Of a DNA stretch of 7,697 nt, positions 1 to 6,263 are shown in pieces. The notes under the pieces were generated by a model that was given only the letters and a program-made list of their open reading frames with translations, was not told the DNA's origin and searched no databases. Within the stretch, counting starts at the first letter, position 1, and every line of letters begins with the position of its first letter. This stretch comes from Acidobacteriota bacterium. GTDB taxonomy: Bacteria; Acidobacteriota; Thermoanaerobaculia; Multivoradales; UBA5704. The position numbers and the translations under genes were made by a program. Location: contig QHVW01000924.1 in the NCBI GenBank assembly GCA_003223675.1, positions 1-7,697 on the forward strand. The letters run 5' to 3'.

Positions 1-231
1 GGCTGCTCGCACCGAAGCTTGAAACAGGAGCCTGCCTTTTATGATTGCTCGTTCATTGTCTCTAACAATATCCTGATGCGGGCCGACAACGCCTACATGG
101 TCCCCAGCTCGCGCATGCAGATCGACGTCTGCCGCACCAACAAGGCGCCCAACACCGCGTTCCGCTCCTTCGGTGACATTCTCCAGGCGGTGCGGAAGGC
201 CTGCGAGCTCGACCAGGCGCCGCCGGCCTGA
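1..231 (+). pseudogene. 3'-truncated fragment of a xanthine dehydrogenase-family molybdopterin-binding subunit
   Basis: The frame is open from the window's left edge to a TGA at 229-231, giving 76 residues; the true start lies outside the window. A TTG at 19 could be read as a start but no family member begins here. The stretch ADNAYMVP (from about residue 29) followed by CRTNKAPNTAFRSFG (residues 44-58) matches the conserved block of the large subunit of xanthine dehydrogenase/aldehyde oxidase enzymes, which hydroxylate purines or aldehydes at a molybdenum cofactor. The Arg of the AFR-FG motif, which lies near the cofactor in this family, is present. Family members normally continue for several hundred residues after this motif, with FG-PQ or FGDIQ next. 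Here only about 17 unrelated-looking residues follow before the stop, so the molybdopterin domain is mostly missing. The first ~75 bases are less G+C-rich than the rest. I infer a decayed or rearranged gene. An assembly error would look the same. Confidence 0.6.
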
Positions 232-250
232 GGAGGCGCGGCGGCGCTGG
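213..250. terminator. Strong G+C-rich hairpin between convergent genes
   Basis: Bases 217-225 (GCGCCGCCG) pair perfectly with 239-247 (CGGCGGCGC). Three further pairs outside (213-215 with 248-250) form if G216 is bulged, and four inside (226-229 with 234-237) form if G238 is bulged. The hairpin contains the TGA of the molybdopterin-subunit fragment and lies 14 bases from the stop of the cytochrome gene on the other strand. That is where a bidirectional terminator would be expected. Neither side has a T-run, so intrinsic termination is an inference from structure and position only. Confidence 0.4.
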
Positions 251-263
251 GAACGGCTTGATC

Positions 264-1970
264 CTAGAGCGTCTTGATGTACTCGATCAGGGCCCACTTC
301 TGATCGTCGCTGAGCTTGGTGCCCCAGCGGTGCCCGGCGTTGGAGTCGCCGTGGAGGGTGGTGTCGAATTTGTATCCGCCGTCGAAAGGCCTGGTGTCGT
401 AGCCGACTTTGACAGGATCGAATTCCCGGCTGCCCACGTAGAACTGCTTGACCCGGCTCGCGGGCTCTTGCAAGAGCTCCCAGAGGTTGGGCACGGAGCC
501 GTTGTGGAGGTAGGGCGCCGTGGCCCAGATGCCGTCGAGGGGGCGCGCCTTGTAGGAGCGCGGCGCGAACGTCCGCGCTCTCTTGAGCTGCATGTACTCC
601 GTGACGCCGGCCGCCATGGTTTCGCCCTTCTGGCCCAGGATGGCGCCCACCACCACGTTGGTGAGGACGTCCACGCCGGTCGCCTCCGAGCCGAAGGTGG
701 GGCTCAGCAGATCGGTCACCTTCGCCCCCTGCAGCCTGCCGGTTTCGGCCTCCCGCATCACGAAGTTGGTGGCCATGACGGGATCCGTCTCCGTCCTGTT
801 GACAGGGACCATCACGGCGGTGATCCGGCGCTTGGGATCGGTCCGGTCGATCACGGCATGGCAGCTCGCGCACTGCTGCTGATAGATCGCCTGGCCCTGC
901 GCGGCCTTGGCCTGGTCGATGGGCGGCAGGATCTGGGCCGGCCATTGGGGAGACCAGAGGCTCTCGAGCGCCTTCTCGATCTTCCCCAGAGCGACGATGT
1001 CCGCCGACGACTTATACCCCTTGAAGGGATCGTCGTTGTGGGTGACCGAGACGCTCGCGTAGACGCCCAGGGTCTCGCCCACGTCGCGGGCCAGCGTGCC
1101 TCCATTGGCATTGGGCGCGGCGCCGTTCCACTGCACGAGGTCCGACTGGGGCGTGTCCCAGATGAAGGGGTAGGAGACCGGAGCGTCGGACGGCAGGTAG
1201 TTATGGGGTAGATCGAGGTCGGCCCCCAGCACCTGGTTGAGGATGGCGCCGAACGCGTCGAGGCGCGCGAAGCCGTAGGGGTGCCCGGGCTTGTTGACGC
1301 GCTGACGCGTGGCGAGCACGTCAGTGGCCGCGCGGACGTCCTTGCGCAAGGACTGGGCGCTCGCCGCGCTATAGCCTGTCCCGAGCACCGTATGGGCGAA
1401 CCGGTCGAATTTCGCGTCGTCGCTCACCGTGGCCTGCAACGCCGCCACGAGCTCGTCCGACAACCGGAAATTGTCCGCCAGCGCGGGCGCGCCGTCGATG
1501 CGGATGCCGGTGCCCTTGTAATCGAGCTGATTGGTGTGGCAGGCGGCGCAGGTGAAGCCCACGTAGGTTTTTCCGCTTCTGTCGGTGTCCTTGGCGAAGC
1601 CGACCGGCAGGCCGACCGGGTTTCCGGGGCCGGGCTTCTCCACCAGATAGCCGAGCTTCGTCATGTGCGGGTCGGAGCGGAAGAGCTCGGGCTTGGTGAT
1701 GGTCGAGGTCGAGGTCGCGGCCGAGGTCGGCTGCTCGAGGGCCAGATACCAGTCATAGGGCAGGAGCTGCGAGCCCTGCGAGACGAACCAGAACCATTGC
1801 TGCTGCTGCTCGCTCCAGCCCTGGTCGAGATTGACCACGTGGCCGTACGTGTTGGGGACCTGCGTCCCGGTCTGGATCACAGGCCCATACTGCGTGGCGC
1901 AACCGCCCAGAATGAGCGTGAGGCATGCGGCGGACAGAGCTCCCCTTCGCGTGAGCCTGGCTCTTCTCAT
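264..1970 (-). CDS. Di-heme c-type cytochrome lipoprotein (RoxA-like / di-heme cytochrome c peroxidase group)
   Basis: A 568-residue exported heme protein. The N-terminus has basic residues, a hydrophobic stretch and a lipobox LGGC with Cys24, so a membrane-anchored lipoprotein outside the cytoplasm is expected. There are two heme c attachment motifs, CAACH at 141-145 and CASCH at 367-371. Between and after them lie the stretches LPVGFAKD (121-128), FARLDAFGAILNQVLG (234-249) and the hallmark ARPLDGIWATAPYLHNGSVP (475-494) followed by FYVGSREFDPVKVGY (510-524). This arrangement and length fit the large di-heme proteins grouped with rubber oxygenase RoxA and annotated as di-heme cytochrome c peroxidases, distant relatives of MauG/CcpA peroxidases. 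Oxidative chemistry at a c-type heme is therefore likely, but the substrate cannot be read from sequence. A Ser/Thr/Ala-rich linker lies at 82-91. The ATG at 1970 is supported by AGAGGAGAG at 1977-1985. The gene follows the VWFA-related gene after 128 bases and has no visible cytochrome-maturation neighbours. Confidence 0.87.
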   Translation of the reverse strand: MRRARLTRRGALSAACLTLILGGCATQYGPVIQTGTQVPNTYGHVVNLDQGWSEQQQQWFWFVSQGSQLLPYDWYLALEQPTSAATSTSTITKPELFRSDPHMTKLGYLVEKPGPGNPVGLPVGFAKDTDRSGKTYVGFTCAACHTNQLDYKGTGIRIDGAPALADNFRLSDELVAALQATVSDDAKFDRFAHTVLGTGYSAASAQSLRKDVRAATDVLATRQRVNKPGHPYGFARLDAFGAILNQVLGADLDLPHNYLPSDAPVSYPFIWDTPQSDLVQWNGAAPNANGGTLARDVGETLGVYASVSVTHNDDPFKGYKSSADIVALGKIEKALESLWSPQWPAQILPPIDQAKAAQGQAIYQQQCASCHAVIDRTDPKRRITAVMVPVNRTETDPVMATNFVMREAETGRLQGAKVTDLLSPTFGSEATGVDVLTNVVVGAILGQKGETMAAGVTEYMQLKRARTFAPRSYKARPLDGIWATAPYLHNGSVPNLWELLQEPASRVKQFYVGSREFDPVKVGYDTRPFDGGYKFDTTLHGDSNAGHRWGTKLSDDQKWALIEYIKTL

Positions 1971-1976
1971 CGATGG

Positions 1977-1985
1977 CTCTCCTCT
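1977..1985 (-). promoter_or_regulatory. Ribosome binding site of the di-heme cytochrome gene
   Basis: On the - strand the sequence AGAGGAGAG ends six bases before the ATG at 1970-1968. It supports this ATG and places the lipoprotein signal at the very N-terminus, where it must be. Confidence 0.6.
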
Positions 1986-2098
1986 GAAATTTAGAGAAGA
2001 TTGTACGCCGGGGAGCCCGGGATGGCAAGCGCCGCGAGGTTTCCTGCCACCCCTGACGAGGCTTATAAATATTTACTCATATGTCTCGGGCCCGAGGC
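1986..2098 (-). promoter_or_regulatory. Spacer upstream of the cytochrome gene: A+T-rich island and palindromes, likely promoter region
   Basis: The spacer between the VWFA-related gene and the cytochrome gene contains an A+T-rich patch (about 2062-2083) that stands out in this G+C-rich DNA. It includes the 10-base palindrome TAAATATTTA at 2066-2075. Close to the stop of the upstream gene sits the perfect 12-base palindrome CTCGGGCCCGAG at 2085-2096. I infer that the A+T patch contributes to the cytochrome promoter and that the G+C palindrome may be a weak terminator or a binding site. No convincing paired -35/-10 hexamers were found. Confidence 0.3.
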
Positions 2099-3652
2099 TC
2101 ACGGCTCACGCTGCCGGGCTACTTCCTGACGCCCCTGCGGGGCTTGCTTCCTCTCCCCCCACAGGTCATGCCCGCTCACCGGGTCGTGAACGGAGAAGAT
2201 CAACCGCTGCTGCGGGTCGCTCACGCGGACGACGGTGCGGAAGCGCGCGTAGGTGCCGGCCGGCGGCGGGGAGGCGAGCTCGACCCGGAGGCGGGTGCCG
2301 GAGAGGTTGGACCGCCGGCCGTCCTTCTCCTCGGTGGAGACGGCGAGCGGGATCTCGGCGGCGTACCCCTTTCCTTTCGGCGTCAGCGCCAGCGCCTCGA
2401 CCGGGACGCCGAGCGTCACCGGCACCTCGAAAGCTCCGCGGGTGCGCTTGGCTTCGCCGAGCTCGACGAGGAGGCGCCGGTCGTCCTGCGCGCCGCCGAA
2501 GAGCAGCACGCTCTCGGCCTTCATGGCCGCCTGGGTGCGGCGGGAGAGGTCCGAGAAGCCGCCGCGCGACCGCACCGTGAGGCCGGGCCGGCGGACCTCC
2601 ACGGTCATCGAGTGCCCGTGGTCGTCCGCCTTCCAGGCGGGCGTGAAGCCGAGCCAGTAGTAGGTGCCCGAATCGCTCACCGCCTCGCGGAAGGCGGCGG
2701 CGCTCGTGGAGCTCAGCAGCCGGCCGCCGGTGGCCCGCGCCAGCGCGTCGAGCGCGGTGCCCTGCGTGGCGTCCGATTGCGAGGCGTCGACCGGATAGAC
2801 CGTGTAGCCGAGTTGGTTGGCGGTCCGCACCAGCGGACCGTAGAGGCGGGGCGCCACGGAGAGCGACCAGGCGCCCGACAGCAGGAGCATCATCCGGCGG
2901 CCGGGCGGCGTCTCGAAACCGCCCAGGGCCGCGACGGCGGCCTCCGTGCTCTTGCCGAGACCGGTGCGGGCCTCCGGGCTGATCCGCCGGGACATCCAAT
3001 CGAATTCCTCCCCGATCTCGCTGACCTTGGGGCCTCCCACACGGTTGGAGTCGCCGCTCGCGATGCCGTCCGCGTTGTCCTGGATCCAAGTGACGTCGGC
3101 CTGCAGCTTGCGCTGGCTCGCGAGCATCTCATCGCCCCGGGCCGGGCGCTGCCGGGCCTGCGCAAGAGCGGCCTGAAGTGTCTTTTTATCGCCCGTCCAG
3201 CCGGTCAGCACGTGGATGCGGGTGCCGTCGAAGGCGAGGACCGCCATGCGGTCCGCGGGCCCGAGCAGGGCGAGATCGCGCTCCATTTTCTCCAGCACGC
3301 TGTTGCGGCGGCCGGCGAGGGAGAACGCTTCGTCGACGTACACCAGATAATTCCGCGCCACCTCCTCGCCCGCGGCGACGGGAGCGTTCTCGGCTTTCAC
3401 CGAGGTCCCGTCCGCGATCTCCGCGAAGTATTCGACCGGCACCTCCTTGCCGTCCACCAGCAGCCGGAAATCCCCGGCCGCCAGGCCCCGCACGCGCTCG
3501 CCCGCGGCATTGGTGATCACCGCCTCGACGTTGACCACCCGGACGTCGATCGTCTCGCCGACGATCGGGACCTCGGTCTGGGGCATCTGAGCCAGTGAGG
3601 GGAGAGAGACGCTGAGTGCTATGGTGAATCCCCAGAAAATAATAGATTTCAT
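2099..3652 (-). CDS. Secreted VWFA-related (Acidobacterial-type) domain protein
   Basis: A 517-residue exported protein. Residues 1-21 form a signal peptide (MKSIIFWGFT then a hydrophobic run ending SLA before Gln22). Residues about 36-72 (VDVRVVNVEAVITN-like, then G-DFRLLVDGKEVPV) match the beta-rich N-terminal part of the 'VWFA-related Acidobacterial domain' family. A von Willebrand A-like domain follows from about 101 to 330: NYLVYVDEAFS, DRMAVLAFDG (134-143), RRMMLLLSG (252-260) and YTVYPVDA (283-290), ending at YYWLGFTP (331-338). The metal-ion site normally reading DxSxS is D107-E-A-F-S111, with Ala at the first Ser. The remaining ~180 residues look like a beta-rich tail. A longer reading from 3694 exists, but GAGGAG at 3658-3663 and the signal peptide favour the ATG at 3652. 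Function is unknown. In this family a role in extracellular adhesion or complex assembly is usually guessed from the VWA fold. Confidence 0.82.
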   Translation of the reverse strand: MKSIIFWGFTIALSVSLPSLAQMPQTEVPIVGETIDVRVVNVEAVITNAAGERVRGLAAGDFRLLVDGKEVPVEYFAEIADGTSVKAENAPVAAGEEVARNYLVYVDEAFSLAGRRNSVLEKMERDLALLGPADRMAVLAFDGTRIHVLTGWTGDKKTLQAALAQARQRPARGDEMLASQRKLQADVTWIQDNADGIASGDSNRVGGPKVSEIGEEFDWMSRRISPEARTGLGKSTEAAVAALGGFETPPGRRMMLLLSGAWSLSVAPRLYGPLVRTANQLGYTVYPVDASQSDATQGTALDALARATGGRLLSSTSAAAFREAVSDSGTYYWLGFTPAWKADDHGHSMTVEVRRPGLTVRSRGGFSDLSRRTQAAMKAESVLLFGGAQDDRRLLVELGEAKRTRGAFEVPVTLGVPVEALALTPKGKGYAAEIPLAVSTEEKDGRRSNLSGTRLRVELASPPPAGTYARFRTVVRVSDPQQRLIFSVHDPVSGHDLWGERKQAPQGRQEVARQREP

Positions 3653-3657
3653 AAATT

Positions 3658-3663
3658 CTCCTC
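3658..3663 (-). promoter_or_regulatory. Ribosome binding site deciding the start of the VWFA-related gene
   Basis: GAGGAG on the - strand lies five bases before the ATG at 3652-3650. The in-frame ATG at 3694 would add 14 residues in front of an otherwise perfect signal peptide, so the downstream ATG is preferred. Confidence 0.6.
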
Positions 3664-3830
3664 GGATCGCAAGGCACAGCAGAGAGATCCGCAACTAGCA
3701 AAGCGGTTGCCAGGCTTCCGGGAGCGGAAATGGGGAGGGATCGACCTGTGGAGGGGACACTCAAAGTCCTCTCCTGAGGACAAGGAGAACGGCCAGCCGG
3801 TCTGCGGTGACGGTGCCGGGACTCTTCAGC
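3664..3830. other. Spacer between the beta-glucosidase and VWFA-related genes, with two small hairpins
   Basis: No gene is seen. Two perfect short inverted repeats are present. GTCCTC/GAGGAC at 3766-3771 and 3776-3781 has a 4-base loop and is followed on the - strand by TTTG. TTCCG/CGGAA at 3716-3720 and 3725-3729 also has a 4-base loop. The first lies 49 bases past the beta-glucosidase stop and could be a weak terminator for it. The rest must hold the VWFA-related promoter, but no clear hexamers were found. Confidence 0.3.
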
Positions 3831-5177
3831 CTACCCCAGATTCCCCCCGTTCGTCCGGATCACCTCCGCATAGAACCGCGCGCTCGCCTTGGGGGTCCGC
3901 TTCAGGGTCTCGGAGTCGACGTGGACGATGCCGAAGCGCTTCGAGAATCCCAGGCTCCATTCGAGGTTGTCGAGCAGCGACCAGGCGAAGTAGCCGCGCA
4001 GATCGACGCCGCGCTCGATCGCCTCGCGCGCGGCCTGCAGATGGGTACGCAGATAGTCGACGCGCAGCGGATCGGAGAGCTCGCCGTGCGCCGTGGGCGG
4101 ATCGTAGAAGGCGGCGCCGTTCTCGGTGATGTAGAGCGGCAGGTCGCCGTAATTCTCCTTCACCCAGACCAGCGTATCGGTGAGCCCTTCGGGATAGACC
4201 TCCCAGGCCGTCTCCGTGTAGGCGTGGCGTTTCTGTTTGACCGCGGAGGCCTGGACGGGGAGCGCCGTGGGATCGAATTTGGTCACGTTGCGCGTGTAGT
4301 AGTTGACGCCCAGGAAATCGATCGGCTGGCGGATGCGCGCGAGATCCGCGGATGGAAAATCCGGCCAGGCCTCGCCGAAGACCTCCGCCATCTCGTCCGG
4401 ATAGCGGCCGTGGAACACCGGATCGAGATATTGCCGGTTCATGTAGGCGTCGGCCCGGCGGGTGGCGGCGAGGTCCTCCTCGCTGTCCGAGGCCGGATAC
4501 TTGGGCTCCAGGTTCACCACCAGGCCGATCTTGTGCCGCCCTTCCGCGCGGTAGGCTTCCACCGCGGCGGCGTGCGCGAGCAGCAGGTGGTGGGAGGCGA
4601 TGGGCGCTTCGAAAAGGTTTCGATGCCCGGGCGCCAGCGCGCCGTGCAGGTAGCCGCCGTCGGTCACCACCCAGGGCTCGTTGAGGGTCGCCCACGTCCG
4701 CACGCGGTCGTCGAGGGCGCGGAACATCACCCGGGCATACTCGGCGAACCAGCCCGCCACGTCCCGGTTGAGCCAGCCGCCGCGGTCGTCGAGCGCCGCC
4801 GGCAGGTCCCAATGATAGAGGGTCACCAGCGGCTGGATGCCGTTCTCCAGCAGGGCGTCCACCAGCCGGCGGTAGAAGTCGAGCCCCTTCTCGTTGACCC
4901 GGCCGGTCCCCTCGGGCAGCACGCGCCCCCAGGCGACGCTGAAGCGGTAGGCGTGGAGCCCGAGCTCGCGCATCAGCCGCACGTCCTCCTCGTAGAGCCG
5001 GTAGTGATCGCAGGCCACGTCGCCGTTGTCGCCGCTCGGCACCAGCCAGGGCGTGCGCGTGAAGCGGTGCCAGATGCTCGGGCCCGCGCCGTCGGCCAGG
5101 GGAGAGCCCTCCACCTGATACGCCGAGGTCGCCGCTCCCCAGAGGAATCCGTCGGGAAATGAAAAAGAATTCGTCAT
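3831..5177 (-). CDS. Glycoside hydrolase family 1 enzyme, probable beta-glucosidase
   Basis: A 448-residue, apparently complete GH1 enzyme of typical length (about 440-480). It should hydrolyse beta-linked glucosides or galactosides such as cellobiose by a retaining double-displacement mechanism. The N-terminal family signature FPDGFLWGAATSAYQVEG (residues 7-24) includes sugar-binding Gln21. His122-Trp123 lies in YHWDLP. The acid/base Glu167 sits in TLNEP (164-168). VNYYTRN is at 291-297. The nucleophile Glu352 sits in YITENG (349-354). FAWSLLDNLEW (397-407) carries the glucose-binding Trp399, Glu406 and Trp407. No signal peptide is present, so it is probably cytoplasmic and acts on imported disaccharides. 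The reading frame extends upstream to 5378, but the family N-terminus and GGAGG at 5189-5193 (11 bases before ATG) place the start at 5177. A LacI-like operator 55 bases upstream suggests sugar-responsive repression. No transporter or regulator gene is in the window. Exact substrate preference cannot be told from sequence. Confidence 0.94.
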   Translation of the reverse strand: MTNSFSFPDGFLWGAATSAYQVEGSPLADGAGPSIWHRFTRTPWLVPSGDNGDVACDHYRLYEEDVRLMRELGLHAYRFSVAWGRVLPEGTGRVNEKGLDFYRRLVDALLENGIQPLVTLYHWDLPAALDDRGGWLNRDVAGWFAEYARVMFRALDDRVRTWATLNEPWVVTDGGYLHGALAPGHRNLFEAPIASHHLLLAHAAAVEAYRAEGRHKIGLVVNLEPKYPASDSEEDLAATRRADAYMNRQYLDPVFHGRYPDEMAEVFGEAWPDFPSADLARIRQPIDFLGVNYYTRNVTKFDPTALPVQASAVKQKRHAYTETAWEVYPEGLTDTLVWVKENYGDLPLYITENGAAFYDPPTAHGELSDPLRVDYLRTHLQAAREAIERGVDLRGYFAWSLLDNLEWSLGFSKRFGIVHVDSETLKRTPKASARFYAEVIRTNGGNLG

Positions 5178-5213
5178 CGTTCGCGCGTCCTCCGTTTGGA
5201 CTCTATCGCAGCC

Positions 5214-5225
5214 CGAGATCTCTCG
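5214..5225. promoter_or_regulatory. Short inverted repeat between operator and beta-glucosidase start
   Basis: CGAGA and TCTCG flank two bases, giving a small dyad seven bases from the operator on the glucosidase side. It could be a second, weaker protein site or simply part of the promoter. Ten paired bases are not enough to be sure. Confidence 0.2.
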
Positions 5226-5231
5226 ATACAC

Positions 5232-5247
5232 TGTAAACGCGTTTACA
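5232..5247. promoter_or_regulatory. LacI-family-type operator palindrome
   Basis: The sequence TGTAAACGCGTTTACA is a perfect 16-base palindrome. Its AAACG/CGTTT half-sites resemble operators of LacI/GalR-family sugar repressors, although the core is CGCG rather than the single CG of the commonest form. It lies 54 bases from the beta-glucosidase start codon and 69 bases from the start of the divergent TPR/DUF6624-like gene, in an otherwise G+C-rich spacer. I infer that it represses the glucosidase until sugar is present, and it may also affect the divergent gene. The regulator itself is not in the window. Confidence 0.72.
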
Positions 5248-5305
5248 TCGCGCTGCCGTGGATGCAACCCGGCGGCTGGCGGGGCGTATGAATCACGGCA
5301 AGCGC

Positions 5306-5313
5306 AAGGAGGT
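5306..5313 (+). promoter_or_regulatory. Ribosome binding site of the TPR/DUF6624-like gene
   Basis: AAGGAGGT ends three bases before the ATG at 5317, a near-perfect Shine-Dalgarno sequence though with tight spacing. It fixes this start, which also gives a good signal peptide. Confidence 0.6.
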
Positions 5314-5316
5314 GCC

Positions 5317-6219
5317 ATGATCTTCCCACGCGTCTTGAGGCCCGTTTTCGTCCTTGCCCCGACCCTTGTCCTCGCCACGGCCGGCGGCGCGTTCGCGCAG
5401 GCCCCGCCCGATTTCCGGACGCTGTTCCAGCAGGGAGCCGAAGCCTACTCCCAGAACGACTGGCCCCATTGCGCCGAGCGCTTCACCGCCGCCGCCCAGG
5501 CCGCCACCGGCGACCGGAGCGCCGCCCGCGCCTTCTTCGCCGCCGCGGCCTGCCTCACTGCGGCCGGCAATCCGGAGGCCGCCTTCGCCAGCCTCGACAA
5601 GGCCGCCGCCCGCGGCTACCGCGACCTCGAACGGGCCGACGCGAACCCCCAGATCGAGCCGCTGCGGAAAGATCCGCGCTGGAAGGCGTTCCACGACGGT
5701 GTCAAGACGCGGAGCGACGCCCATGAGGCGACCCTCAACACCGAGCTCGCGCACCTCACCGCGGAGGACCAGAAGGACCGCGAGGCCGGAGACAAGATCG
5801 ACTGGACCGCGGTCGGCAAGCGCGACGAGGAGCGTCTCAAGCGCACCCGGGAGATCGCCGCGGCGGGAGGGCTCCACCAGGCCGACGATTATTTCAACGC
5901 GGCCCTGATCCTCCAGCACAGCGACAAGACCGAGGACTACGCCCTGGCCCACCAGTGGTGCCTCAAGGCGGTCGAGCTCGACCCCGAGAGCTCCGACGCC
6001 CGCTGGCTCGCCGCCGCCACCCAGGACCGCTGGCTGATGAGCCAGGGCAAGCCCCAGCTCTACGGCACCCAATTCAAGAAGGTGGAAGGCCGCTGGATCC
6101 TCTGGGACGTCGATCCCTCCGTCACCGACGAGGAGCGGGCCCGGTGGGAAGTACCCCCGCTGGCCGCGGCCCGCAAGCGCGCCGAGTCGATGAATGGGGG
6201 GACGGCCGGTCCGCATTGA
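5317..6219 (+). CDS. Secreted TPR-repeat protein with DUF6624-like C-terminal region
   Basis: A 300-residue exported protein of unknown function. Residues 1-27 form a signal peptide (hydrophobic FVLAPTLVLA, cleavage after AFA before Gln28). Residues about 32-125 look like tetratricopeptide-type helical repeats, with small Ala-rich helices ending in NPQIEPLRKDPRWKAF (110-125), the style of closing repeat often seen in secreted TPR proteins. The second half, from about 140, starts TELAHLTAEDQKDRE and runs through NAALILQHSD (194-203) to LAAATQDRWL (231-240) and GKPQLYGTQF (244-253). That order, in particular QHSD then DR-L then QLYGTQF, matches what I recall of the DUF6624 family, whose role is not established. 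The gene is divergent from the beta-glucosidase across a shared operator and is followed after 44 bases by another gene on the same strand. A periplasmic or cell-surface role is inferred from the signal peptide alone. Confidence 0.8.
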   Translation: MIFPRVLRPVFVLAPTLVLATAGGAFAQAPPDFRTLFQQGAEAYSQNDWPHCAERFTAAAQAATGDRSAARAFFAAAACLTAAGNPEAAFASLDKAAARGYRDLERADANPQIEPLRKDPRWKAFHDGVKTRSDAHEATLNTELAHLTAEDQKDREAGDKIDWTAVGKRDEERLKRTREIAAAGGLHQADDYFNAALILQHSDKTEDYALAHQWCLKAVELDPESSDARWLAAATQDRWLMSQGKPQLYGTQFKKVEGRWILWDVDPSVTDEERARWEVPPLAAARKRAESMNGGTAGPH

Positions 6220-6263
6220 GCGGCGCCCCAGATGCTAAGATCCCTCTTCTGGAGCCCCTCACC

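Noticed and set aside
464..477. Perfect 14-base palindrome GCTCTTGCAAGAGC
   Set aside because: It lies inside the cytochrome coding region; about 0.5 such palindromes are expected by chance in a window of this size.
258..1211. Long + strand open frame opposite the cytochrome gene
   Set aside because: It is antisense to a gene with intact heme motifs; its Gly/Val/Arg/His-rich product is typical of shadow frames in G+C-rich DNA and shows no domain.
1698..1735. GGTCGA-type short tandem repetition
   Set aside because: Few imperfect copies; it encodes the Ser/Thr/Ala-rich linker of the cytochrome and needs no other explanation.
2081..3598. 505-codon + strand open frame opposite the VWFA-related gene
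   Set aside because: The - strand frame has a signal peptide, a ribosome binding site and family motifs; the + strand product is low-complexity Arg/Gly/Ala/His-rich.
3807..5162. 451-codon + strand open frame opposite the beta-glucosidase
   Set aside because: The - strand carries complete GH1 catalytic motifs; the antisense product has no recognisable features.
5178..5378. Upstream in-frame extension of the beta-glucosidase
   Set aside because: The added 67 residues do not resemble GH1 or a signal peptide, would cover the operator, and the family N-terminus begins at the ATG at 5177 with a Shine-Dalgarno before it.
5293..6216. 307-codon - strand open frame opposite the TPR/DUF6624-like gene
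   Set aside because: The + strand gene has a strong Shine-Dalgarno, a signal peptide and a patterned C-terminus; the opposite frame is Gly/Val/Leu-rich shadow.
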